A DNA stretch of 64,000 bases, from positions 4,354 to 68,353 of the forward strand of contig JBILYK010000007.1 of assembly GCA_044377735.1 (NCBI GenBank), in the 5' to 3' direction. This DNA is from Tabrizicola_A sp044377735 (GTDB lineage: Bacteria > Pseudomonadota > Alphaproteobacteria > Rhodobacterales > Rhodobacteraceae). Positions 42,004 through 51,015 of the stretch are shown piece by piece. Each line of letters starts with the position of its first letter. Within the stretch, counting starts at the first letter, position 1. The translations under genes and the position numbers were made by a program. The notes below the pieces were generated by a model. The model searched no databases. It had not been told where the DNA came from and was given only the letters and a program-made list of their open reading frames with translations.

Positions 42004-42945
42004 ATGTTGCGGGTGGTGATGGTGGCGGGGGCGGTGCTGGCCGTGGCCTTGGGGTTTGTGTGGCTGCTGGGTGGGTTGGACCCCGTGCAGGCTTGGGTGT
42101 TGGAGCAGCAACGGCAGGTGCAAAACGCGCTTGCGGGGGCGGTGCGGGCGATCAAGGGCGGGCAGCCGGGGGCGGTTTTGGGCCTGTTGTCGGTGTGCTT
42201 TGCTTATGGGTTTCTGCATGCCGCCGGGCCGGGGCATGGCAAGTTGGTGATCGGTGGCTATGGCATGGCGCGGCGGGTGCCCTTCGTGCGGCTCGCCGGG
42301 GTGGCGCTGGCCTCGTCGCTGGCGCAGGCCGCGGTGGCGGTGGGGTTGGTTTATGCGGTGGTGGCGCTGTTGGGGCTTGGGCGTTCTCAGGCCGAAGGGC
42401 TGGCCGAAGAGGTGATGGCCCCTTTGGGAACGCTGATGGTGATCGGGGTTGGGTTGTGGCTTGTCTGGCGCGGGGTGGCAGGTCTGCGGGCGCAAGGGGT
42501 GCGGTCGAGCGGGTCGCATGACCCTCAACACCACGCCCATGATGACCACCATGACCATGCGCCCCACAGCTACGGCGCGGTCTGTGACACCTGCGGCCAT
42601 GCCCATGGTCCGACGGTGGATGAGGTGCAGCACCTGACCGGCTGGCGCGCCACGGTGGCCCTTGTGGCAGGAATCGCGATGCGTCCCTGTTCGGGGGCCT
42701 TGTTCCTGTTGATCCTGACATGGCAACTTGGCATCGCCAGCGCAGGGATCATCGGCACATTCGCCATGGGGCTGGGCACGGCCATGGTGACCATTGGTGT
42801 CGCTGCCATGGCGGTTTGGGCGCGTGAGGGCGCGTTGGCCAGCCTGCCCGGACAGGGTGCCGCGCGCTTTTTGCCGTGGTTCGAGATCATCGCGGGCTTG
42901 GTGGTTGCCGTGGCGGCCCTGTCGCTGTTGACTGCAGCGCTTTAG
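42004..42945 (+). CDS. NicO-family nickel/cobalt exporter (RcnA-like)
   Basis: The 313-aa membrane protein has about six to seven helices, GPGHGKLVIGGYG in the first half, and a histidine-rich cytoplasmic or periplasmic loop (HDPQHHAHDDHHDHAPHSYG, then CDTCGHAHG). It also has the second-half motif GIAMRPCSGALFLLIL. RcnA/NicO proteins pump Ni2+ or Co2+; the Cys/His-rich loop could also fit zinc. It is cotranscribed with DUF1007. Confidence 0.9.
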   Translation: MLRVVMVAGAVLAVALGFVWLLGGLDPVQAWVLEQQRQVQNALAGAVRAIKGGQPGAVLGLLSVCFAYGFLHAAGPGHGKLVIGGYGMARRVPFVRLAGVALASSLAQAAVAVGLVYAVVALLGLGRSQAEGLAEEVMAPLGTLMVIGVGLWLVWRGVAGLRAQGVRSSGSHDPQHHAHDDHHDHAPHSYGAVCDTCGHAHGPTVDEVQHLTGWRATVALVAGIAMRPCSGALFLLILTWQLGIASAGIIGTFAMGLGTAMVTIGVAAMAVWAREGALASLPGQGAARFLPWFEIIAGLVVAVAALSLLTAAL

Positions 42946-43015
42946 CCTTCAACGCGGGCCATCCCCGCCGTGCAGGGTGCTTGCCGGGGGGCGGTTCTGC
43001 CGATAGATCAGGCAG

Positions 43016-44368
43016 ATGCACAAGCTTTCCCCTTATCTGTTTCATGCCCGCGCCACCCTTGCCTTGGGCCTGCCCTTGATCGGCAGCCATGTGGCGCAGT
43101 TCGTCCTGCATTTGACCGACACGGTCATGCTGGGCTGGTATGGGGTTCTGCCCTTGGCAGCCGGGGTCTTGGGCGCGTCCAGCTTTTTCACGATTTTCGT
43201 TCTTGGGTCGGGTTTTGCCAAGGCGGTGATGCCGATGGTCGCCTCGGCCAATTCTCAAGGTGACGAGCGGCAGGTGCGCCGGGTGGCCCGGATGGGGCTG
43301 TGGCTGTCAATCCTGTTCTCGGTCTTGACCTATCCGGTATTCTGGTGGTCTGGCTCCATCCTCTTGGCCTTGGGCCAGGAAGAAGAGGTCTCGGCGCTGG
43401 TGCAGCAATACTTGCGGATTGCCGGGCTTGGCATGTGTCCCGCACTTTTGGTGATGGTGCTGAAAAGCTATCTCTCGGCACTGGAGCGCACCCAGGTCGT
43501 ACTGTGGGTCACGGTGGCGGCGGTGCCGTTGAATGTGCTGCTGAACTGGGCCTTGATCTTTGGTAATCTGGGCGCGCCCGAGTTGGGGGTGGCGGGCTCT
43601 GCCATTGCGACCGTGGCGGTGCAGATCGTTTCGCTGGGGCTGATTGTGCTCTATGCGGCCCTTTTGCCCGCACTGAAGAAGTATAGCCTGTTCCAACGCT
43701 TTTGGCGGCCCGATTGGCCAGGGTTCTGGGCGGTATTCCGGTTGGGTTGGCCTATGGGCCTGACAGGGCTGGCCGAAAGCGGTTTGTTCCAAGCCTCGGC
43801 GCTGATGATGGGCTGGATTGGCACGACCGAGCTCGCCGCCCATGGCATTGCGCTGGAGATCACCGCGCTCGCCTTCATGGTGCATGTTGGCCTGTCAAAC
43901 GCGGTCACGGTGCGCGGTGGGCAGGCCTATGGCGCGGCGGATTGGATCGCCTTGCGCCAAGGTGCCTTGACCGGTATCGCGCTGTCGTTCGGCATGGCGT
44001 TGCTAACGGTCTGCCTGTTCCTTTTGGCTCCCAAGGCGCTGATCTGGCCGTTCTTGAACCCCGACGATCCGGCCAGTGCCACGATCATCGTGACGGGAAC
44101 CGCCCTTTTGGCCTGTGCGGCGCTGTTTCAACTGGCCGATGGCATGCAGGTTATGGCGCTGGGGCTGTTGGCAGGCGTGCAGGATACCAAGGTGCCGATG
44201 GTGCTGGCCTCGGTCAGCTATTGGCTGATCGGTATTCCTGCCAGCTATGCGCTGGCCTTCCCCTTGGGGTTTGGCCCAGTTGGGTTGTGGCTGGGGCTGG
44301 TGGTGGGCCTCGCGATGGCGGCGATCAGCTTGATGGCACGGTTCTGGCTGCGGCTGCCAAAGGCATAG
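43016..44368 (+). CDS. MATE family efflux transporter
   Basis: The 450-aa protein has 12 hydrophobic segments in two halves, the MATE pattern HLTDTVMLGWYGVLPLAAGV in the first and ISAAL-like RGGQAYGAADWIALRQGAL in the second. It should expel cationic or drug-like compounds using Na+ or H+. Specific substrates cannot be read. It ends 7 bases from the convergent hypothetical gene. Confidence 0.93.
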   Translation: MHKLSPYLFHARATLALGLPLIGSHVAQFVLHLTDTVMLGWYGVLPLAAGVLGASSFFTIFVLGSGFAKAVMPMVASANSQGDERQVRRVARMGLWLSILFSVLTYPVFWWSGSILLALGQEEEVSALVQQYLRIAGLGMCPALLVMVLKSYLSALERTQVVLWVTVAAVPLNVLLNWALIFGNLGAPELGVAGSAIATVAVQIVSLGLIVLYAALLPALKKYSLFQRFWRPDWPGFWAVFRLGWPMGLTGLAESGLFQASALMMGWIGTTELAAHGIALEITALAFMVHVGLSNAVTVRGGQAYGAADWIALRQGALTGIALSFGMALLTVCLFLLAPKALIWPFLNPDDPASATIIVTGTALLACAALFQLADGMQVMALGLLAGVQDTKVPMVLASVSYWLIGIPASYALAFPLGFGPVGLWLGLVVGLAMAAISLMARFWLRLPKA

Positions 44369-44375
44369 GGGTGGC

Positions 44376-44789
44376 CTACTCCGCCGCTTCGTCCTTCATC
44401 AACCGATCCGCCTTCTTGCGGATCAAGACACTGCGCAGGTCGTGCATGGCCATCAGCAAGGGGTCAGTGACCGCCTCAAGCTGGTCTTCGCTGGCCTTGG
44501 ACTGCGCCCATTGCGTGGTCAGGTTCATATGATCAATGGCGCGCAGGATGTCGTCGACATCGCGCGCGGCCAGAACGGCCTGCCGTTCGGCGATCCATGC
44601 CTCGATCAGGGCGATCTCATCGGGGCTTAGGGCGCGGTCGCCGTGGGGTTTGATCTTGCCGTTGTTGATGTTGACGGTGGCAATCTCTTCCATGTCGATA
44701 CGGCGCTGGCGGTTTTCGGTATCAACCCGAAACACCACCGCGCCGTTTTCGCGCACCCGAAAATAATAGTCTGGCAAATCGCCTGACAT
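44376..44789 (-). CDS. conserved hypothetical protein (137 aa)
   Basis: The soluble product begins MSGDLPDYYFRVRENGAVVF and continues with RVDTENRQRRIDMEEIATVN. The C-terminal half is helical and rich in charged residues (MHDLRSVLIRKKADRLMKDE). AGGGG precedes the ATG by 5 bases. It follows the aspartate aminotransferase gene on the same strand by 8 bases. I do not recognise the family. Confidence 0.8.
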   Translation of the reverse strand: MSGDLPDYYFRVRENGAVVFRVDTENRQRRIDMEEIATVNINNGKIKPHGDRALSPDEIALIEAWIAERQAVLAARDVDDILRAIDHMNLTTQWAQSKASEDQLEAVTDPLLMAMHDLRSVLIRKKADRLMKDEAAE

Positions 44790-44797
44790 GTCGCCCC

Positions 44798-46000
44798 TTA
44801 TTTCAAGCCCGCACAAAAGGTCTGGATGCGCTCGCACGCATCTTTCAATACAATATCGGCGGTAGCGTAGCTGACGCGGAAGTTCGGCGAAAGCCCAAAG
44901 GCTGCACCAAACACCACCGCAACCCCGGTTTCTTCCAAAAGAGCGCTGGCAAAGGCCTCGTCATCGGTGATCTTGGTGCCGCCTGCCGAGGTTTTGCCGA
45001 TGCAGCCCGAAATATCGGGATAGACGTAAAACGCACCTTCGGGTTTCGGGCAGGTCACGCCCTGGGCGGCGTTCAGCATGGTAACCACCAGATCGCGGCG
45101 GCGTTGGAAAAGCTTGCGGTTGGGCGCAAGGAAGTCTTGTGGTCCGGTCAGCGCCTCCAGCGCCGCATATTGTGACACCGACGAGGGGTTTGAGGTGGAC
45201 TGCGACTGGATCGTGCCCATCGCCTTGATCAGATGCACCGGGCCGCCCGCATAGCCGATGCGCCAGCCGGTCATGGCGTAAGACTTCGACACGCCGTTGC
45301 AGGTGAGGGTGCGGTCATAAAGACCAGGCTCAATCTGTGCAGGCGTGGTGAATTCGAAATCGTCGAACACCAGATGCTCATACATGTCGTCCGACATGAT
45401 CCAGACATGGGGGTGCCGCATCAGCACATCAGTCAGTGCCTTCAACTCGGCCCGCGTATAGCCCGCCCCGGTGGGGTTTGAGGGTGAGTTGAAGATGAAC
45501 CATTTGGTTTTGGGCGTAATAGCGGCTTCAAGCTGCGCCGGGGTCAGTTTGAAGTCATTCTCAATGCCACATTCCACCGCCACTGGCGTGCCGCCAGCGA
45601 GCAGCACCATATCAGGGTAAGACACCCAATAGGGCGCAGGGATGATAACCTCATCCCCGGGGTTACAGGTGGCCATCAGTGCGTTGTACAAAATCTGCTT
45701 GCCACCAGTGCCGACGGTGATTTGGTTCGGCGCATATTTCAGACCGTTTTCGCGTTCAAACTTGACGCAGATCGCCTTTTTCAACTCGGGGATACCGTCC
45801 ACCGGGGTATAGCGCGTCTTGCCCTCATCAATCGCGCGCTTGGCCGCCGCACGGATGTTTTCCGGCGTGTCAAAGTCCGGCTCGCCCGCGCCCAGACCGA
45901 TGATGTCGCGCCCCTGTGCTTTCAACTCGGCCGCCTTGGTGGTGACGGCGATGGTGGGCGAGGGTTTGACACGGGCGAGGGTATCGGACAGGAAGGCCAT
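44798..46000 (-). CDS. aspC: aspartate aminotransferase (class I)
   Basis: The 400-aa PLP enzyme interconverts aspartate and oxaloacetate with 2-oxoglutarate and glutamate. Landmarks are GLGAGEPDFDTPENI, TPVDGIPELKKAI, FNSPSNPTGAGYTRAELKAL, and the Schiff-base lysine in NGVSKSYAMTGWRIGYAGGP. A C-terminal FRVSYATAD arginine binds the carboxylate. It is the Rhizobium/Thermus-type bacterial class. Confidence 0.95.
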   Translation of the reverse strand: MAFLSDTLARVKPSPTIAVTTKAAELKAQGRDIIGLGAGEPDFDTPENIRAAAKRAIDEGKTRYTPVDGIPELKKAICVKFERENGLKYAPNQITVGTGGKQILYNALMATCNPGDEVIIPAPYWVSYPDMVLLAGGTPVAVECGIENDFKLTPAQLEAAITPKTKWFIFNSPSNPTGAGYTRAELKALTDVLMRHPHVWIMSDDMYEHLVFDDFEFTTPAQIEPGLYDRTLTCNGVSKSYAMTGWRIGYAGGPVHLIKAMGTIQSQSTSNPSSVSQYAALEALTGPQDFLAPNRKLFQRRRDLVVTMLNAAQGVTCPKPEGAFYVYPDISGCIGKTSAGGTKITDDEAFASALLEETGVAVVFGAAFGLSPNFRVSYATADIVLKDACERIQTFCAGLK

Positions 46001-46073
46001 GAGCGGGCTCCGGGGCTGAAGGGTTCGGCGCTGTCATAGGCTTGGGACAGATTTGGTGCAAGCGGGGTTGGGT

Positions 46074-46340
46074 ATGGAAACGGCTGAGGCACGGCTAAAG
46101 CGCATGGGCATGCGGTCATGGCGGCGCGGCACGAAAGAAATGGATCTGGTGCTGGGTCCCTATGCCGATGCCCATCTTGGCGCGATGGATGAGACAACGC
46201 TGGCGCTTTATGATCGGCTTTTGAATGAAAACGATCAGGATCTTTTGCCCTGGGTTTTGGGCCAACGCCCTGCGCCTGAGGCGTTTTCCGAGCTGCTTGC
46301 CAAGATCGGTGCCTTTGCCCGAGCCCGTTTGGGGCGCTGA
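46074..46340 (+). CDS. sdhE: FAD assembly factor SdhE
   Basis: The 88-aa product has the SdhE signature MRSWRRGTKEMDLVLGPYAD (RGxxExD, which docks on succinate dehydrogenase) followed by YDRLLNENDQDLLPWVLGQ. SdhE promotes covalent attachment of FAD to SdhA. I chose the ATG at 46074. It is divergent from the aminotransferase gene. Confidence 0.95.
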   Translation: METAEARLKRMGMRSWRRGTKEMDLVLGPYADAHLGAMDETTLALYDRLLNENDQDLLPWVLGQRPAPEAFSELLAKIGAFARARLGR

Positions 46341-46438
46341 TATTTCCTGAAAACTCGCGAAGAAACCTGTTTTAGTTTACGTTATGTTTGCGTTTTGTGC
46401 GCAGTCTTCCCTAAATTCATTTGGATTTGGAGACAGAC

Positions 46439-46936
46439 ATGTCAATTCACTCCCCAGTTCTGGATGGCACGCAAAAGGCCATGATGGTGGGCTATCTGGA
46501 CAATTTGGCGCTGGTGGAGCGGCTTCACAGGCTTCTCTTGGATGTCATCAAGGATGAGTTTGAGCGGCTCGGGATCTTGGAAATCAACTCGGTTCAGGCG
46601 CTGTTGCTGTTCAACATCGGTGAGAATGAGGTGACCGCAGGCGAGTTGAAATCACGCGGTTATTATCAGGGCTCGAACGTGTCCTATAACCTGAAAAAGC
46701 TGGTAGAATTGGGCTATATGCACCACCAGCGCAGTGAGATTGATCGCAGGTCAGTGCGGGTGCGGTTGACCGAAAAAGGCCGCCGGGTGCGGGCGCAACT
46801 GTCCGATCTTTTCGCCCGCCACGCCGAAGGCTTGGTCAAACGCGGGCTGGTCGATGCCGCGGGCATGGACCAGATGAACACAGCGCTAAAGCGGATTGAA
46901 CGCTATTGGACCGAACAGATCCGCTATATCTACTGA
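46439..46936 (+). CDS. ldtR: MarR-family regulator, LdtR-like
   Basis: The 165-aa product has a winged helix reading FERLGILEINSVQALLLFNI, GENEVTAGELKSRGYYQGSN, VSYNLKKLVELGYMHHQRSE and IDRRSVRVRLTEKGRR. This matches LdtR of Liberibacter and Sinorhizobium, a regulator of an L,D-transpeptidase and of osmotic tolerance. GGAG lies 6 bases before the ATG. An L,D-transpeptidase is encoded in this window at 14969-16051. It converges with the acyl-CoA ligase gene. Confidence 0.88.
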   Translation: MSIHSPVLDGTQKAMMVGYLDNLALVERLHRLLLDVIKDEFERLGILEINSVQALLLFNIGENEVTAGELKSRGYYQGSNVSYNLKKLVELGYMHHQRSEIDRRSVRVRLTEKGRRVRAQLSDLFARHAEGLVKRGLVDAAGMDQMNTALKRIERYWTEQIRYIY

Positions 46937-48559
46937 TCACGGCATCAATTTGGCCACGGCGCGCAGTTCAAACTTCTGGATCTTCCCGGTCGAGGTTTTG
47001 GGCAATTCGGCAAAGACCACATGTTTGGGGGTCTTGAACCCGGCCAGACGCGTACGGCAATGGGCGATCAGATCGGCCTCGGTGGCGGTGCTGCCCGGCT
47101 TCAACTCGACAAAAGCGCAAGGCACCTCGCCCCATTTGTCATCGGGCTTGGCCACCACGGCACAAAGGCTGACGGCGGGGTGGTGCATCAAGGCACCCTC
47201 CACCTCGACCGAACTGACATTCTCGCCGCCTGAAATGATGATGTCTTTCGCCCGGTCGGTGATCTTCAAATAGCCATCAGGGTGCTGGAACGCGATGTCG
47301 CCAGACCGGAACCAGCCGCCCTTGAATGCCTCGGCTGTCGCGCTCGGGTTCTTGTAATAGCCCTTCATCACCATATTGCCGCGCATCGCAATCTCGCCCA
47401 GATGGGCGGCGTCGCGCGGCACGGGGGTGCCGTGGCTGTCGTGCACTTCGGCCCCTTCCAGCATCGCCATTGCCACCCCGGTGCGCGCCTTCAGCGCGGC
47501 GCGGTCGTCGCCGGTGGTGTCGTCCCAAGCGGGCTGCCACAGACATTCGGTGGCAGGGCCATAGGTTTCGGTCAGGCCGTACACTTGGGTCACGTTAAAA
47601 CCCAAGGGTTCAAAGGCGGCAAGGGTGGCAGCCGGGGGCGGGGCCCCGGCGGTGAACACCTCAACCACATGCGAGAAGCCCCGGCGCTCCTCCTCTTTGC
47701 AGTTGATGATCGTGTTCAGAACAATCGGCGCGCCGCCGAAATGGGTGACGCCCTCATCGGCAATCGCGTCATAGATCGCCTTGGCCGTGATGTCGCGACA
47801 ACAGACCAGCGTGCCGCCCATCATTGGCACCATCCAAGTGTGGCACCAGCCATTGCAGTGAAACAAGGGCACGATGGTCAGGTAGACCGGGAACAACTGC
47901 ATTCGCCAGCCCAGCGCATTGGCGGTGGTGGACAGATAGGCCCCGCGGTGGTGATAAACCACACCCTTCGGCCGCCCGGTGGTGCCAGAGGTGTAGTTGA
48001 TCGCGATGGATTCCCACTCATCCTCGGGCATGATCCAAGGGGCTGACGGGTCGCCCTTGGCCAAAAGCTCCTCATAGGTCAGATAGGCGCCCGAGGCGGC
48101 AAAGCCATGATCGACCACTTCGATGATCTCGGGAGCCGTGCCCTCCATCCGGCGGATCGCCTCTTGCGCAAGTGGCAGAAACGCCGTGTCGCAGAGCACA
48201 ATCTTCGCCCCCGCATGGCCAAAGATATAGGCGACGGTGTCGGCATCCAGCCGCGTGTTGATGGTGTTCAACACCGCTCCGCAGGCGGGCACACCGAAAT
48301 GCGCCTCGGCCTGGGCTGGGATGTTCGGCAAAAGGGTGGCTACCACATCGCCGGGAAGAATGCCGTGCCCGGCCAGCGCGCTGGCCAATAGGCTGACGCG
48401 CGCGGCATAGTCGGCATAGCTGAGCCGGGTGGATTTCCACACCACCGCGGTCCGGGTGGCAAACACATCCGCCGCACGGCGCAGATGCGACAAGGGCGTC
48501 AACGCGACAAAATTCGCCGCTGTCTTACCAAGTCCGGTTTCATCTGCCAGCCAACCCAT
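46937..48559 (-). CDS. AMP-binding fatty acid-type acyl-CoA ligase
   Basis: The 540-aa enzyme activates a carboxylic acid to its CoA thioester with ATP. It has the P-loop YTSGTTGRPKGVVYHHRGAY, the A5 motif YGLTETYGPATE, A7/A8 GWFRSGDIAF and IISGGENVSSVEVEGALMHH, and the catalytic lysine motif PKTSTGKIQKFELR. It resembles medium-chain (AlkK-like) and DmdB methylthiopropionate ligases; these cannot be separated by eye. Confidence 0.93.
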   Translation of the reverse strand: MGWLADETGLGKTAANFVALTPLSHLRRAADVFATRTAVVWKSTRLSYADYAARVSLLASALAGHGILPGDVVATLLPNIPAQAEAHFGVPACGAVLNTINTRLDADTVAYIFGHAGAKIVLCDTAFLPLAQEAIRRMEGTAPEIIEVVDHGFAASGAYLTYEELLAKGDPSAPWIMPEDEWESIAINYTSGTTGRPKGVVYHHRGAYLSTTANALGWRMQLFPVYLTIVPLFHCNGWCHTWMVPMMGGTLVCCRDITAKAIYDAIADEGVTHFGGAPIVLNTIINCKEEERRGFSHVVEVFTAGAPPPAATLAAFEPLGFNVTQVYGLTETYGPATECLWQPAWDDTTGDDRAALKARTGVAMAMLEGAEVHDSHGTPVPRDAAHLGEIAMRGNMVMKGYYKNPSATAEAFKGGWFRSGDIAFQHPDGYLKITDRAKDIIISGGENVSSVEVEGALMHHPAVSLCAVVAKPDDKWGEVPCAFVELKPGSTATEADLIAHCRTRLAGFKTPKHVVFAELPKTSTGKIQKFELRAVAKLMP

Positions 48560-48653
48560 CTCGTCCCCCGGAATGTCGCGATATGTCGCTTTTCGGCGGG
48601 CAGTTTGCGAAGGATCGTCGCAGATGTGAAGGCGAAATGCGAAGGATCAGCCC

Positions 48654-49574
48654 ATGACTGCGACCAAAGACCGAACGCTGATGGCCGCCGGGCTGATTTC
48701 CGTCTACGCCTTCGTGATCGGATTCACCGACAATTACGTCCGCGTGATCGCCGAAGAGGCGGGGCTGTGGCAGTTCCACTTTACCCGGTCTTGCATGACG
48801 GCGGTGCTCTTGGGCCTTGGGGTGGCGATTTGGGGCTTTCGGGTGCGGCCGCGGAGTTGGCGGGCGGTGGTCGCACGCTCGGCCATTCACGGATCGGCCA
48901 TGGTGATTTACTTCGGGGCGCTGGCGTTCTTGGATGTGGCGCTGGTGGCGGCGGGGCTCTTCACCGCGCCGATCTGGGTCTTGCTGATATCCCGCTTTGC
49001 CTATGGCCATGCGATCGGGCCGGTGCAGGTGATGGCGGTGGCTTTGGGCTTTGTCGGCGTCATTCTTGTTTTGGGGCCCGAGGCGCTGGGTGGAGCGTCG
49101 ATGGCTGCACTTTTGCCGATCATCGCCGGGGCGCTTTATGCCTTGGGCAATATCGCCACCCGCGAATGGTGCGGCGAGGAAAGCGCGCAGACGCTGTTGG
49201 CCGGGTTCTTCGGTGCGCTCGGGGTGATTGGCGCGGTTGGCATGGTGGCCTTGACGCTGTTTCCGCTGGAGGTGCCTGTCGGGCCCGACGGGTTCTTACA
49301 GCGCGGGCCGGTCTGGCCCTCGGGTGAGTTCTATTTCTGGACCTTCGTGCAGGCCGCTGGCAGCCTGATCGGTGTCGGCTTCATGATCCGCGCCTATCAG
49401 ATCACCGATGCCAGCCGGGCCTCGGTGCTGGAATATGTCATCTTGCCGGCCAGTGCCTTTTGGACATGGGTCATCTGGGGCAAGGGGCTGGAGCCGCTGG
49501 CGGTTTTGGGCATGGTGCTGATCGTGGCGGCGGGCACGCTGATTGCGCTGCGCGCCAAGGCGGCAGAGGCTTAG
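48654..49574 (+). CDS. EamA-type (DMT) transporter
   Basis: The 306-aa membrane protein has ten hydrophobic segments in two EamA repeats (for example FIGFTDNYVRVIAE-like start, YFGALAFLDVALVAAGLFTA, and DASRASVLEYVILPASAFWT). The family exports metabolites; the substrate is unknown. Its last 4 bases overlap the convergent thymidine kinase gene. Confidence 0.92.
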   Translation: MTATKDRTLMAAGLISVYAFVIGFTDNYVRVIAEEAGLWQFHFTRSCMTAVLLGLGVAIWGFRVRPRSWRAVVARSAIHGSAMVIYFGALAFLDVALVAAGLFTAPIWVLLISRFAYGHAIGPVQVMAVALGFVGVILVLGPEALGGASMAALLPIIAGALYALGNIATREWCGEESAQTLLAGFFGALGVIGAVGMVALTLFPLEVPVGPDGFLQRGPVWPSGEFYFWTFVQAAGSLIGVGFMIRAYQITDASRASVLEYVILPASAFWTWVIWGKGLEPLAVLGMVLIVAAGTLIALRAKAAEA

Positions 49575-50149
49575 TCGCCGACCGCTTGCCGCCAGTGGCG
49601 GCGGCACAGGCTTTGATAGGTCTCATTGCCGCCGATCACCACCTGCTCACCGTCTTTCAACGGGCGGCCATCGGGGCCCTTGCGGACCACCATCGTGGCC
49701 TTTTTCCCGCAATGGCAGATCGTGCGCACCTCGCGCATTTCATCTGCCAAAGCCAGAAGCGCTGCCGATCCGGGAAAGAGATCGCCGCGAAAATCCACCC
49801 GCAGCCCATAACACATCACCGGCACGCCCAGATCATCCACCGCGCGGGCCAGTTGCCATACCTGCGCTTTCGACAGGAACTGCGCTTCGTCGACAAAGAC
49901 GCAAGCTACTTTGTCTTGGGCAAAGTGGGCCCGCAGCTTGGCAAACATATCCTCATTCAGCGCGAAGGTATCGGCGGGCTCGCCAATGCCGATTCGGCTG
50001 GCGATGCGACCCTCGCCGGCGCGGTTGTCAAACTGCGCAGTGATGAGATAGGTTGCCATCCCGCCTTCGCGGTAGTTGTGGGCAGCCTGCAAAAGCAGGG
50101 TCGATTTGCCTGCATTCATCGTGGAATAATTGAAGTAAAGCTTGGCCAT
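49571..50149 (-). CDS. tdk: thymidine kinase
   Basis: The 192-aa type II enzyme phosphorylates thymidine. It has the P-loop YSTMNAGKSTLLLQ, the lid Asp-Glu VFVDEAQFLSKAQV, and the zinc-binding CHCGKKA with CRRHW at the C-terminus. I chose the ATG at 50149 because MAKLYFNYSTMNAGKS is the usual start; the frame runs upstream. Confidence 0.95.
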   Translation of the reverse strand: MAKLYFNYSTMNAGKSTLLLQAAHNYREGGMATYLITAQFDNRAGEGRIASRIGIGEPADTFALNEDMFAKLRAHFAQDKVACVFVDEAQFLSKAQVWQLARAVDDLGVPVMCYGLRVDFRGDLFPGSAALLALADEMREVRTICHCGKKATMVVRKGPDGRPLKDGEQVVIGGNETYQSLCRRHWRQAVGD

Positions 50150-50523
50150 GGCGCGGTGTAACCCAAGGGGAGACCGTCGCGCAAGACCGAGGGAGGCGGT
50201 GAAAAAAGGGGGAAGGCAGGGGAGCGCGGGGACCCCTTCAGCAAAACCATTCAATCGAACCATTGGTTCGAAGATGCAACCCTTCAAGATGCTGAAGGGT
50301 CCACCGCGCTGCCTTTGAAACCACAGACCAAGGCCACCTTTAAAATGAGCAACAACTCGGCAGACCCCCACCCACACCAGCGCTGGGGACGCCGGCCACT
50401 CGTTACTGCTCCGGGCTTGCCGGAACACCTTTATTCATGACAAACGATTGTCAGTCTATTAATGGGAAAAGAGTTTCCAAATTCCCCCGGATTTCCCCGG
50501 ATGGCAATTGCAAAGGTCTTAAG
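50150..50523. other. intergenic region with two hairpins, no gene
   Basis: I see no credible gene in this gap. It holds the perfect hairpins TCGAAC/GTTCGA (50255-50271, CATTG loop) and ACCCTTCA/TGAAGGGT (50279-50300). The second could terminate a transcript. The AT-rich stretch at 50440-50520 should carry the promoter of the next gene. Confidence 0.55.
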
Positions 50524-50976
50524 ATGAGTATTGCCAGCTATTTGAAAAAGCATTGCGAGGCGCTGGTCAAAGATGTGGGCATCGAGGCGGCCTGTGAGAT
50601 CACCGGCAAATCGAAGGCGACGCTTGGCCGCTATTACTCGGACAATGACGAGCACGGCGACCGGTTCATGCCCGTCGATGTGGTTGCCCAGTTGGAAGGT
50701 GCCGCGCGGTTCCCTCATGTGACCTCGGCACTGGCCGATCTGCGGGGAATCACGCTGTCTTATGACAGCGAGCGGCGCGATGCGACCTCAAGCGGGGTCA
50801 ATCAGGATGTGGTGCAGCTTGCGCAGCGCTTTGCTGTTTTGATGAGCGAATACAATTCCGCCATCAGTGATGGCAAGATTTCGTTCAACGAAGCCAAGCG
50901 GCTTTTGCGCGAAACCTTGGCGCTGCAGCAGGTGCTTTTGGAGATGAAGCTTAACCTTGAAGAAGAGGCGCAATAG
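50524..50976 (+). CDS. CII-like helix-turn-helix protein
   Basis: The 150-aa product begins with a helix-turn-helix region (KHCEALVKDVGIEAACEITG, KSKATLGRYYSDNDE), like phage CII-type regulators, and has a helical C-terminus (ISFNEAKRLLRETLALQQVL). It is not next to other phage genes and looks like a chromosomal regulator. AAAGGTCTTAAG precedes the ATG at 50524. Target unknown. Confidence 0.75.
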   Translation: MSIASYLKKHCEALVKDVGIEAACEITGKSKATLGRYYSDNDEHGDRFMPVDVVAQLEGAARFPHVTSALADLRGITLSYDSERRDATSSGVNQDVVQLAQRFAVLMSEYNSAISDGKISFNEAKRLLRETLALQQVLLEMKLNLEEEAQ

Positions 50977-50996
50977 GCCGGGAAGCCCGGCTTATT
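50977..50996. terminator. GCCGGG/CCCGGC terminator between convergent genes
   Basis: A 6-bp perfect stem around AAG, followed by TTATT on one side and preceded by AATA on the other, lies directly after the HTH gene. It can serve it and the convergent helicase gene. Confidence 0.75.
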
Positions 50997-51015
50997 GCGG
51001 TTTAGCTTCAGCGCG

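Noticed and set aside
50524..50976. Prophage remnant suggested by the CII-like HTH gene
   Set aside because: No integrase, structural or lysis gene is near; neighbours are housekeeping genes.
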